From an uncultured Lacinutrix sp. (GTDB lineage: Bacteria; Bacteroidota; Bacteroidia; Flavobacteriales; Flavobacteriaceae), in NCBI RefSeq assembly GCF_947500605.1, contig NZ_CANMSJ010000002.1, forward strand, positions 248,001 through 312,000: a stretch of 64,000 nt of DNA. The letters run 5' to 3'. Below the pieces are notes generated by a model. It ran no database searches, was not told the origin of the DNA, and was given only the letters and a program-made list of their open reading frames with translations. Both the position numbers and the translations under genes were made by a program. Below, piece by piece: positions 33,324 through 41,089 of this stretch. The first letter of the stretch is position 1; each line of letters opens with the position of its first letter.

Positions 33324-33492
33324 CTTTTAATAAATTTTAAATGTCCAATATAGTATCGAATATTAAGACCTGCAAATTGTTAATAATTTATTTGCAATCG
33401 TGTTAATAATTGGTTAAAAATTCAAGCATTTAAAGGAAGTTATAGCGATTTCTTTGGTATTTTTAAGGTTTTATTAGTATTTCACAAAATAA

Positions 33493-33510
33493 TTTCTGCT
33501 TAAGCAGAAA
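33493..33510 (+). repeat. Leader stem-loop, family member 1 (before aldo/keto reductase)
   Basis: TTTCTGC-TTAA-GCAGAAA is a perfect 7-bp stem ending 16 nt before the ATG at 33527. It belongs to a set of five related stem-loops in the plus-strand leaders of this window. Confidence 0.55.
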
Positions 33511-33526
33511 AGAAAATTAAATTTTA

Positions 33527-34402
33527 ATGACAAAAAGTAACTACTCACAAATTATTGCTGGCACTATGACTTGGGGAATTTGGGGAGCCTCACTTTCTAA
33601 ATCAGAAATTGCAAAACGCATACATCATTGTATTGAAAATGGCATCACCACTTTCGATCATGCAGATATCTATGGAGGATACACCACAGAAAAAGATTTT
33701 GGTGATGCTTTTTTAGAAAGCGGTATCGATAGAAATAATATAGAATTCATCTCGAAATGCGGCATCCAGCTTCAAGATAAATCTCGACCAAAAAACAAGG
33801 TAAAGCATTATAATTATAGTAAAGAATATATTATCGCTTCCGCTGAAAAATCCCTTCAAAACCTAAAAACAGAGTATCTTGATCTACTTTTACTACACAG
33901 ACCTAGTCCATTAATGGAACCTGAAATTATAGCTGAAGCTTTTAAAACTCTTCGCGATAGCGGAAAAGTAAAACGTTTTGGTGTTTCTAACTTTACAGCA
34001 TCGCAAATAGAACTAGTTTCAAAACATACAGAAGTTTCTGTAAACCAGATTGAATTTTCTTTAACACAAAATTCAGCGCTGCATAACGACACATTAAACT
34101 ATATGAAAACCAATTCTATTACAGCAATGTCTTGGTCACCTTTAGGCTCTGTATTTAGAGAAGATAACGAACAATCAAGACGCATACACAAACAATTAGG
34201 AGCGTTAACAGAAAAATATAACGCAACCGAAGACCAACTACTTTTAGCCTGGATTTTAAAGCATCCTTTAAATATTCATCCTGTAATTGGCACTACCAAT
34301 TTAAAAAGAATGACAAATGCCGTTAAAGCAACAAACCTAAATTTAGATTTAGAAGATTGGTTTTTAATACTAGAAGCTAGCCAAGGACATAAGGTAGCAT
34401 AA
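33527..34402 (+). CDS. Aldo/keto reductase (YdhF-like)
   Basis: This NAD(P)H-dependent reductase of aldehydes or ketones is cytoplasmic. The 291 residues fold as a TIM barrel with the catalytic tetrad D44, Y49 (DHADIYGGY), K77 (ISKCG) and H124 (LLLLHRPSPL). Further motifs are RFGVSNFTASQIELV and NQIEFSLTQ, and IHPVIGTTNLKRM in the cofactor-binding C-terminus. The best match from memory is the YdhF/oxidoreductase subfamily; the substrate is unknown. A stem-loop lies immediately upstream. The SDR gene follows after 73 nt, probably with a second promoter or re-initiation element. Confidence 0.93.
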   Translation: MTKSNYSQIIAGTMTWGIWGASLSKSEIAKRIHHCIENGITTFDHADIYGGYTTEKDFGDAFLESGIDRNNIEFISKCGIQLQDKSRPKNKVKHYNYSKEYIIASAEKSLQNLKTEYLDLLLLHRPSPLMEPEIIAEAFKTLRDSGKVKRFGVSNFTASQIELVSKHTEVSVNQIEFSLTQNSALHNDTLNYMKTNSITAMSWSPLGSVFREDNEQSRRIHKQLGALTEKYNATEDQLLLAWILKHPLNIHPVIGTTNLKRMTNAVKATNLNLDLEDWFLILEASQGHKVA

Positions 34403-34451
34403 CAACTTTTTTTTACAACATAGATTAAGCAAATAGATAACATTAATAAGA

Positions 34452-34469
34452 TTCCTACTTTCTAAGGAA
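34452..34469 (+). repeat. Leader stem-loop, family member 2 (before SDR gene)
   Basis: TTCCTACTTTCTAAGGAA ends 6 nt before the ATG at 34476. It matches the reference form TTCCTGCTTTCGCAGGAA at 15 of 18 positions, although the stem is weakened by a mismatch. Confidence 0.45.
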
Positions 34470-34475
34470 ATAAAT

Positions 34476-35228
34476 ATGAAAAAAACAGCATTAATTACAG
34501 GAGCAACAAGTGGAATAGGAAGAGCAACAGCTCACGAATTTGCCAAGCAAGGTATTAGATTAATAATTTGTGGTAGACGCCAAGAAAGATTAGAAACCAT
34601 ACAAAAAGGATTGAGCAAACTTACAGATGTACACATATTAAACTTTGATGTACGCGATAAAAACGCTGTGTTTTCTGCTATCGAGTCACTTCCTGATAAT
34701 TTTAAAAATATAGATATTTTAATTAACAATGCAGGAAATGCACACGGCTTAGACCCAATACAAAAAGGTAGTCTGGAAGATTGGGATGCCATGATGGATA
34801 TTAACGTAAAAGGATTACTATATGTCAGCAAAGCTATAATACCACAGATGACGGAAAGACAATCTGGACACATAATTAACATTGGATCTTCTGCCGGAAA
34901 AGAAGTCTACCCAAAAGGAAACGTGTATTGCGCAAGTAAACATGCTGTAGTTGCCGTAACCGAAGGCATGCGAATGGACTTAAATCCTTTTGGAATAAAA
35001 GTAGCTGCCATAAACCCAGGCTTAGTAGAAACTGAATTTTCTCAAGTACGTTTTAAAGGAGAAGCAATTGCCGATAATGTTTATAAAGGATACAAAGCCT
35101 TACAACCAGAAGATGTTGCAGATGTTATTTATTTTGCAATTTCAAGACCAGCTCATGTTAATATTGCGGACGTTTTAATGTTTTGCACTGCACAAGCTAG
35201 TAGTACTATTGTAAAAAAAGAGATATGA
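34476..35228 (+). CDS. Short-chain dehydrogenase/reductase (YdfG-like)
   Basis: This is an NADP-dependent oxidoreductase of 250 residues. It has the glycine-rich cofactor motif TGATSGIG (8-15), NNAG (84-87), and the catalytic Ser138/139, Tyr151 and Lys155 (YCASK). The sequence RQERLE after the beta-2 strand with GRR suggests NADP(H) preference. It is most like YdfG, which reduces 3-hydroxy acids such as serine analogues and malonic semialdehyde, but the substrate here is not proven. Its stop codon overlaps the start of the next gene by 4 bases (ATGA), so the two are translationally coupled. Confidence 0.94.
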   Translation: MKKTALITGATSGIGRATAHEFAKQGIRLIICGRRQERLETIQKGLSKLTDVHILNFDVRDKNAVFSAIESLPDNFKNIDILINNAGNAHGLDPIQKGSLEDWDAMMDINVKGLLYVSKAIIPQMTERQSGHIINIGSSAGKEVYPKGNVYCASKHAVVAVTEGMRMDLNPFGIKVAAINPGLVETEFSQVRFKGEAIADNVYKGYKALQPEDVADVIYFAISRPAHVNIADVLMFCTAQASSTIVKKEI

Positions 35229-35851
35229 TAAACTGGTTAAAAACCGAGTGGCAAAACTTAGCTTCTAAATATTGTAATAATACTTTAGCCGAAGAACTTT
35301 GGGCTGAAATTGAAACTAATTACACTCAAAAAACCAGACATTACCATAATTTGGCGCACATTCATAATATGTTGCTGCAAGCCGAAACTTATAAAACAGA
35401 AATTAAAGACTTTGAAGCTTTACAATTCGCTATTTGGTATCATGATATTATCTATAAATCTTCAAAAAAGGACAATGAAGATAAAAGCGCTCTTTTTGCT
35501 GAAAAACGATTAAAATCAATCAATTTCGATTCAAAAAGAATAGAAAATATTGAAAAACTGATTATCTCAACTAAAAAACACGAATTAGCTATAGATAAAA
35601 ACAGAGACAACGCATACCTTTTAGACATAGATCTATCCATTTTAGGTTCAGATTGGGACACCTACCAAACATACATTAGCAACATTAGAAAAGAATACAT
35701 AATCTATCCAGATTTTATATACAAACCTGGCCGAAAGAAAGTATTAAAACACTTTTTAGACAGAAAAACGTTGTACTTTACAGATGTATTTAGAAATAAA
35801 CACGAAACTCAAGCAAGAGAAAACTTGAAAAAAGAAATAGAGTTATTATGA
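35225..35851 (+). CDS. HD-type predicted metal-dependent phosphohydrolase (COG4339-like)
   Basis: This 208-residue cytoplasmic protein has the HD-superfamily pattern: RHYHNLAHIHNML at about residues 38-50, WYHDIIYKSSKKDNE at about 71-85 (the HD pair) and LLDIDLSILGSDW at about 140-152, which supplies a further Asp. The combination RxYHxxxHI / WYHDxxY / DxDLxxLG is what I recall for COG4339, a family without a defined substrate. It overlaps the SDR gene by 4 nt and the following gene by 4 nt, a tight operon arrangement. Confidence 0.88.
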   Translation: MINWLKTEWQNLASKYCNNTLAEELWAEIETNYTQKTRHYHNLAHIHNMLLQAETYKTEIKDFEALQFAIWYHDIIYKSSKKDNEDKSALFAEKRLKSINFDSKRIENIEKLIISTKKHELAIDKNRDNAYLLDIDLSILGSDWDTYQTYISNIRKEYIIYPDFIYKPGRKKVLKHFLDRKTLYFTDVFRNKHETQARENLKKEIELL

Positions 35852-36618
35852 GATTAAGAATCGTTGTGTTTATTATGACTATTTGTTTTACTGCTCTTTC
35901 TTGCAAAACAAAAACCGAGAATACACTTGCAATTTCTAACACTTCTGTTACAAAAACAAAAGATGCTCCTATTCTAAGTTATATAATAAATCCAAAAAAG
36001 ACGTCTTTAAAATTCTATTGGAAAAACGAAAAAGATAGTATTATTAAAACCTTTAAAAATCTTAAAAAAGAAGTTGAAACTAATAATCAAGAACTCCTTT
36101 TCGCAATGAATGGAGGCATGTTTAAAAAAGACTATTCACCACAAGGTTTATATGTACAAAAAGGAAAAACACTATCTAAATTAGATACTATTAATAAAGG
36201 TTTTGGGAATTTTTACCTACAACCAAATGGCGTCTTTTTAATTACCGAAAATGGCATACCAATAATTACTAAAACACAAGATTTAAAAATCTATAAAGAT
36301 ATTTATTATGCAACCCAATCTGGGCCAATGTTGGTTATTAATGGAACGTTACATCCAAAATTCAACAAAGGCTCTTTTAATTTAAATATTAGAAATGGAG
36401 TTGGAGTCTTACCAAATGGAGATCTCCTATTTGCGATGTCTACAGAGAAAATTAATTTTTATGACTTTGCCACTTTCTTTAAAAACAAAGGCTGTGAAAA
36501 TGCACTATATTTAGATGGTTTTGTCTCTAAAACCTACTTACCTTCAAAACAATACAAACAACTAGAAGGTGAATTTGGAGTTATTATTGCCGAAACCAGA
36601 CTAATAAACGACAATTAA
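35848..36618 (+). CDS. Phosphodiester glycosidase family lipoprotein (NAGPA/YigE-like)
   Basis: This is an envelope lipoprotein of 256 residues (lipid Cys19, ALSC) with the phosphodiester glycosidase fold. Diagnostic strings are FAMNGGMFKKDYSPQGLYVQ (about 90-109), TQSGPMLVINGTLHP, RNGVGVLPNGDLLFAMS and NALYLDGFVSKTY near the end; the last contains the conserved DG of the active site. Family members hydrolyse alpha-N-acetylglucosamine phosphodiesters, so a role in trimming envelope or extracellular glycopolymers is possible. It starts inside the end of the HD gene (4-nt overlap). Confidence 0.88.
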   Translation: MRLRIVVFIMTICFTALSCKTKTENTLAISNTSVTKTKDAPILSYIINPKKTSLKFYWKNEKDSIIKTFKNLKKEVETNNQELLFAMNGGMFKKDYSPQGLYVQKGKTLSKLDTINKGFGNFYLQPNGVFLITENGIPIITKTQDLKIYKDIYYATQSGPMLVINGTLHPKFNKGSFNLNIRNGVGVLPNGDLLFAMSTEKINFYDFATFFKNKGCENALYLDGFVSKTYLPSKQYKQLEGEFGVIIAETRLINDN

Positions 36619-36623
36619 TAAAA

Positions 36624-36639
36624 TTCTGTTTTAGCAGAA
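36624..36639 (+). repeat. Leader stem-loop, family member 3 (before AlbA_2 gene)
   Basis: TTCTGT-TTTA-GCAGAA forms a 6-bp stem with one G-T pair and ends 6 nt before the ATG at 36646. It starts just after the stop codon of the preceding gene. Confidence 0.5.
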
Positions 36640-36645
36640 ATAAGC

Positions 36646-37779
36646 ATGATTAATAAACGTCTTTTAATTAAAAACTTACTAGCTCACAACGATGAGAATA
36701 GTTTTTATGATAAAAAACGAAAAATAAATATTGGACAAAAAGAAGGCAAAGCTAAGTTTTTAAAGCACGTTTGCGCACTTTCTAATAGCAATCCTAAAAA
36801 TAATTCCTTTATTGTTATTGGCGTTGAAGACGAAGACAATACTATTGTTGGTGTTGATTTTTTTGACGATTCAAAAATTCAAAACTTAATAAATGCCTAC
36901 CTCAGCAATCCTCCAATTGTGCAATACGAAAACATTCCGTTTCCACATTTACCAGACCATAAAGTGATTGGCCTAGTTACTATTCGGGCTATTGATGGCT
37001 TAACTTCTTTAAGAAAAAATATTTGGAAATATTATGGAGGTACTGTCTTTTTTAGAGATGGAAGCATAAGCATGCCCAAGACTTTTAAAAGCGAGATTAA
37101 AGATGTAAATTCTAAAATTGTTGAAGCCATTGAAAACAACTCACACAATAATATAGAACATACACTTGATAGTGTTTTCAATTTCATGAATAAGCGAAAA
37201 GACTACAATCCACAATACAAAGTCTTTAAAGAATATTTTGTTTTGTGCTGGGCTGGGCAGAAAAAAGAAGTTAAAAATGAGGTATTTTTCTCTCGCGTAG
37301 ACATAGAACTTATTAACGAGCAGGTACGTTTATTTTATTCAGCCTTAGACGAGGTTTCAATACTAATTGACGGTGATAGTTTTAAAATTACAGAATACGT
37401 CTCTTTAGGGCTTCAAAACAATAATAAATATTATCCTTTAGAAGAAACGGTTATTCAATTTCATGATAATGCTAGCTATACTATTGAATCTACTTTGGTT
37501 TTTCAGCCTCCAAAATTCAACACAAAAACACTACACCATATTTACAATGCTAATAATGCATTGCTAGACGCTTTAAAAAAAGGAAAGCCACTCACTGTAT
37601 TACAAGAAAAGGATATTAACAATTTACCCGCCACATTTCTTCTTTGCTATTTAAATGGTTTTAGCGAAGCCATAAATAAACTAATCGACGCAAAACCTTA
37701 CCTAAAAAAACATAGCAACACCACTTATACACATTATAAAGAATCACTTAGAATTTTACGCAAAGTAAAATACAATTAA
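36646..37779 (+). CDS. AlbA_2 (Schlafen AlbA-like) domain protein
   Basis: The N-terminal half of this 377-residue cytoplasmic protein is an AlbA_2 domain: KKRKINIGQKEGKAKFLKHVCALSNSN (about 24-50), NSFIVIGVEDEDNTIVGVDF (55-74) and VFFRDGSISMP, the typical RxGxS-like end. Such domains bind nucleic acid or nucleotides and occur in predicted transcriptional regulators. The C-terminal half (about 160-377) has no domain I recognise; it contains FVLCWAGQKKEVKNEVFFSRVDIELINEQV and seems all alpha/beta. It closes the plus-strand cluster and is followed by a terminator shared with the opposite strand. Confidence 0.85.
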   Translation: MINKRLLIKNLLAHNDENSFYDKKRKINIGQKEGKAKFLKHVCALSNSNPKNNSFIVIGVEDEDNTIVGVDFFDDSKIQNLINAYLSNPPIVQYENIPFPHLPDHKVIGLVTIRAIDGLTSLRKNIWKYYGGTVFFRDGSISMPKTFKSEIKDVNSKIVEAIENNSHNNIEHTLDSVFNFMNKRKDYNPQYKVFKEYFVLCWAGQKKEVKNEVFFSRVDIELINEQVRLFYSALDEVSILIDGDSFKITEYVSLGLQNNNKYYPLEETVIQFHDNASYTIESTLVFQPPKFNTKTLHHIYNANNALLDALKKGKPLTVLQEKDINNLPATFLLCYLNGFSEAINKLIDAKPYLKKHSNTTYTHYKESLRILRKVKYN

Positions 37780-37801
37780 CAACATTGAAATAAAATTATA
37801 T

Positions 37802-37840
37802 AAAAAAAAACCGCCACTTGTTTTAAAGCAGCGGTTTTGA
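37802..37840. terminator. Terminator between convergent genes
   Basis: AAACCGC/GCGGTTT arms enclose an inner C-T-T/A-A-G stem with a two-base mismatch. The minus strand has a run of nine T after the stem, so it mainly ends the HhH-protein transcript, with a weaker tail for the AlbA_2 gene. Confidence 0.7.
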
Positions 37841-37862
37841 GTTTTAAGATACTAAATAGTCT

Positions 37863-38480
37863 TTATTTTCCACCATCTAAAACATCTTGCCATGCTTTTA
37901 ATTTTTGCCATTGCCCTAAAGCAGCCATTTTAGCCTGCTCTGGCCAAGTACCTGGCTTATGTATCTCGAAGCGCTTTCCTCCACTACTTAAAATCTCTTG
38001 GCATTTCTCTACAGTACAATCTGCTAATCCAGCCCAAGTAGTTACATCGTGATTGTGAAATAATTCCTTAATTTTTGGACCAATACCTTCAACAACGGTT
38101 AAATCATCTTGATTTACTTTTTTTCCAATTACAGCTTTTGCTGCTGCTGCATCGAAAGCAACTGCAGTTACTCCGTTAGAATTCACAGAAACAGCTCCTG
38201 CAGCAAAACTTGATACTGCTTTATTATCTATTGGTGCTCCAGCTACTTCTCTAGAAGAATTACCTCCTGAAAATGTGGATTTTTTACTAGACTTACAAGC
38301 CTCTAAATCTGCTTCTAATTTTGCTATTCTATTTTTGTAAACATCTACGTCTATTTGCTTTGTAGTCTCATCACTACCACCACCTAAAAGTCGACCCAAT
38401 AGATAGCCTAAAATTCCACAAATTACTCCTACTAGTAATGGTATTAACCAGCATGGTATGTTTGATATTAATAAAGTCAT
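37863..38480 (-). CDS. Membrane-anchored helix-hairpin-helix protein
   Basis: This 205-residue protein has one N-terminal membrane helix (PCWLIPLLVGVICGILGYLLG), a short coiled coil (VDVYKNRIAKLEADLEACK), a low-complexity linker and a C-terminal helix-hairpin-helix-like domain (DDLTVVEGIGPKIKELFHNHDVTTWAGLADC, then GTWPEQAKMAALGQWQKL). The VVEGIGPK pattern is the HhH signature also found at the C-terminus of some complex I subunits and ribosomal protein fusions. DNA binding at the membrane is possible but not established. It starts 21 nt after the double OmpA gene and is likely cotranscribed with it. Confidence 0.82.
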   Translation of the reverse strand: MTLLISNIPCWLIPLLVGVICGILGYLLGRLLGGGSDETTKQIDVDVYKNRIAKLEADLEACKSSKKSTFSGGNSSREVAGAPIDNKAVSSFAAGAVSVNSNGVTAVAFDAAAAKAVIGKKVNQDDLTVVEGIGPKIKELFHNHDVTTWAGLADCTVEKCQEILSSGGKRFEIHKPGTWPEQAKMAALGQWQKLKAWQDVLDGGK

Positions 38481-38501
38481 AATTATATACGTTTTTAATT
38501 G

Positions 38502-39434
38502 TTAGTTTAATGTTACTACTACTCTTCTATTTTTTGCCTGACCTTCGTCTGTACTATTATCTGCAATTGGCTCGTCTGGTCCTTTAGAAGAAGAATTAAT
38601 ATTACTTGAAGAGATTCCGTTTCTTACTAAATAACTTTTAGCAAATTCTGCCCTATCTAAGCCTAATCTCACGTTATTATCTCGATTTCCAGTATTATCC
38701 GTATGACCTATTGTTTTTATAGAAGCATTATCTGCCTTATCTATATATTTTACCATTTTAGATACTTTTTCACGCTGCTCTGCATTAAGATTTATTGATG
38801 CCGAAGCGGTATCAAAATACAACACTAAAGGATTTGCAACTATAGCATCATGAAGCTCTTTTAATTCATCGACTTGACTGGTATCGTTAGCATCTCTAGT
38901 TTTAATAGTATAAGATAAAGGCCCAAAATAAGTATTTGTAGTATCTGGCACTAAACTAACATCTAGCTCACCATATGTGTTTATTACTTTTGAAGACATA
39001 CCATGAGCCACAAAATAATTTTTAACAGCATTTGCTCTTGCTAATCCTAGATTAGGAAATGCAGATGTATTATTTTCATCACTAGTATAATGTCCTGTAA
39101 TATCAATACTTTTAGTAGGATTATCCTTTAAGTAGGTTGACATCCTTTCTAATTGCGCTTTTAAACCTTCAGACACTGGTTCTAAAATAGAAAAATCAGA
39201 ACCTTTAAAATTAAAGTTCTCGTTAGCATCAAATTTTAAACTACTTTTCGAATCTATTACTGAAAAAGCGTTTTTTGTTGCGGCTTTTACTTCTGGTTCT
39301 GCAACATTATTCTCGATTTCCGCCTCTTTATTTGAAGCTTCCAAACATGGCTTGCAACAAAAGAAATAGTACAGAATAGTACCAAGAATAATGGTTAGCA
39401 AAATACCAAGAAGATAACTGGTTTTTTTACTCAT
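38502..39434 (-). CDS. Membrane-anchored protein with two OmpA-like domains
   Basis: This 310-residue protein has one N-terminal helix (SYLLGILLTIILGTILYYFFCC) ending in a Cys-Cys-x-x-Cys cluster, rather than a cleavable signal. Two OmpA/MotB-like domains follow. The first (about 60-175) is divergent (DITGHYTSDENNTSAFPNLGLARANAVKNYF). The second (about 200-310) has the peptidoglycan-binding pattern TIGHTDNTGNRDNNVRLGLDRAEFAKSYL and GQAKNRRVVVTL, with the Asp and Arg that contact diaminopimelate. An inner-membrane protein gripping the wall is the probable topology. It forms a pair with the HhH protein gene 21 nt downstream. Confidence 0.88.
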   Translation of the reverse strand: MSKKTSYLLGILLTIILGTILYYFFCCKPCLEASNKEAEIENNVAEPEVKAATKNAFSVIDSKSSLKFDANENFNFKGSDFSILEPVSEGLKAQLERMSTYLKDNPTKSIDITGHYTSDENNTSAFPNLGLARANAVKNYFVAHGMSSKVINTYGELDVSLVPDTTNTYFGPLSYTIKTRDANDTSQVDELKELHDAIVANPLVLYFDTASASINLNAEQREKVSKMVKYIDKADNASIKTIGHTDNTGNRDNNVRLGLDRAEFAKSYLVRNGISSSNINSSSKGPDEPIADNSTDEGQAKNRRVVVTLN

Positions 39435-39598
39435 TATAATTTTGATTTAAGTTAGTAAGCCTCAAGTTATTAAAAAACCATTAAATTTTAACAGTTTTTT
39501 TAATAAATTAAAAATCAAGGTGTTAAAAATCGATTAAATCAATATTATTTAGGGTAAAATAACAAATATCATCAAAATAGAAGTCGTGATTATTTACT

Positions 39599-40282
39599 TT
39601 AAAAGTTAGAAATAATAGCTTCTTTTCCAAATTGAAAATTTACACCTAGACCGATTATAGCAAATTGAGCACGATCGAAACGTGATTGTAAGTTTGGAGA
39701 AGTATTAATTTTAGTTTTATCGTTTCGGTAAGCATAATATAGGTTAATAGAGAAATTTGGAGCAATAAAGTAATCCAAACTAACTTCAAAAGCCCTTATT
39801 TTTGCTTTATCTATCTGGTACGCCTCATTACCAGCATTATATTCATTTTTATGCCTAGCTTCTCCAAAAAGACTAGCATTAACATTAAAGGCTAGTTTTT
39901 CTATAGGACGGTATTCATATCCTAAAAATAAATAATGACTACCAACACGTGTTTTATCGTAATTACCTGTTATTTCAATATTAGTATTTTCGAAATAAGA
40001 AAATCCGGAGGAACCGCCCAAAAAGAAACCATCATAAACAAACAGCTTAAATTTTAAAGCATAGCCTCCTTTTCCTTTATAAGCCAAGCCAAAATACTTA
40101 TCACCAGATGGATTAACAACGTTATAAGCAACACCAAAAGACCCCTTAACTCCATAGTCAAGCATAGAACTATTTTCATGCTCTTCATCATCTTTAGATT
40201 CTACTTCTTGACACCATAATGAAAGTGTAAACATAGAAAACATTAAAACGAATACAAATTTAATAACTGAAGTTGATGTCAT
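39599..40282 (-). CDS. Predicted outer-membrane beta-barrel protein, unknown
   Basis: This 227-residue protein has a signal peptide (ending LSLWCQ), an acidic stretch (EVESKDDEEHENSS) and then alternating strands with aromatic ends (SFGVAYNVVN, FFLGGSSGFSYF, YLFLGYEYRPIEKLAFNVNASLFGEA, FSINLYYAYRNDKT). The C-terminus FAIIGLGVNFQFGKEAIISNF is only roughly barrel-like. No named family is recognised. Its start lies 23 nt inside the end of the upstream lipoprotein gene, an unusually long overlap implying coupled expression; a later ATG is not obvious. Confidence 0.75.
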   Translation of the reverse strand: MTSTSVIKFVFVLMFSMFTLSLWCQEVESKDDEEHENSSMLDYGVKGSFGVAYNVVNPSGDKYFGLAYKGKGGYALKFKLFVYDGFFLGGSSGFSYFENTNIEITGNYDKTRVGSHYLFLGYEYRPIEKLAFNVNASLFGEARHKNEYNAGNEAYQIDKAKIRAFEVSLDYFIAPNFSINLYYAYRNDKTKINTSPNLQSRFDRAQFAIIGLGVNFQFGKEAIISNF

Positions 40283-40967
40283 AATTTTCTTGATTAATTA
40301 TATAAGTTTCTATTGTTTCTGCACCACCATTAATACTATAACCAAACTCAATTGTTCCCGTTATAAAAGAGCTTGAAGTATTTTCATAGTCAGGACTATC
40401 ATCATTTAGAGTTCTAAATACAGATACCATTCTATTACAATTACTAAGAGCTTCGTCTAAAACACCATTTACAAAAACCTCTTCACACAATGGACTTTGG
40501 TAACTTATATAAAAGTCAAGAGTTGATCCTGGAGGACTTGTTCTTGTGATATTAAAATTGATATTTGCTTTCTTTTTTAAACTCACCTCATCAAGGTTGA
40601 AAATAAAATTTTGAGGCTCAAAATCAAAAGTATCTGAAGAATAAATATAATTTGTACGCGAATCTCCTCCATCTACAAAAATGAAAAAATCCTGATCACT
40701 ATCAAACAAAGACGCTACAGAGAAATCGCCATTCTCATCACTATTACTACTTCCTAAAAGATATTCTCTATCTCCATTTAAAGTAGGATAAAAACCCGTA
40801 AACCTTGCAGCTTCTGTATAAACACCAACAAATACATTTGGAATAGCAACGACATTCTCATCTACCGTTACACCAGTAACCTCTATCCTAACATTTCTAT
40901 CGAATTGTACTTCGCAACTAAATACAAGAAATATTATTAATATTATAAGCGTGGTTTTTTTATACAT
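40260..40967 (-). CDS. Lipoprotein with carboxypeptidase-regulatory-like domain, unknown
   Basis: This 235-residue lipoprotein has lipid Cys18 (LVFSCEVQFD). The first half looks like a carboxypeptidase D regulatory-like beta sandwich (EVTGVTVDENVVAIPNVFVGVYTEAARF, then SSNSDENGDFSVASLF), a fold common at Bacteroidota surfaces. The second half resembles another beta domain with a cysteine pair (LCEEVF, SNCNRMV). No specific family is recognised. It is the first gene of a two-gene unit with the barrel protein, with which it overlaps by 23 nt, suggesting a lipoprotein/barrel pair analogous to surface complexes. Confidence 0.8.
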   Translation of the reverse strand: MYKKTTLIILIIFLVFSCEVQFDRNVRIEVTGVTVDENVVAIPNVFVGVYTEAARFTGFYPTLNGDREYLLGSSNSDENGDFSVASLFDSDQDFFIFVDGGDSRTNYIYSSDTFDFEPQNFIFNLDEVSLKKKANINFNITRTSPPGSTLDFYISYQSPLCEEVFVNGVLDEALSNCNRMVSVFRTLNDDSPDYENTSSSFITGTIEFGYSINGGAETIETYIINQENYDINFSY

Positions 40968-41035
40968 GAGCGATTTGTTTGGTTAGTACTACTTTTCTAT
41001 AGATGCAAGAAAACTAAAAGGTTGCGTCTAGAAAT

Positions 41036-41062
41036 AAAAAAAGCCACATCTTTCGATGTGGC
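41036..41062 (-). terminator. Intrinsic terminator after the aldehyde dehydrogenase gene
   Basis: A perfect 8-bp stem GCCACATC/GATGTGGC with a TTTC loop is followed on the minus strand by a run of seven T. It lies 27 nt after the stop codon. Confidence 0.9.
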
Positions 41063-41089
41063 TTTACAATATAACTTAATACTTAAATA

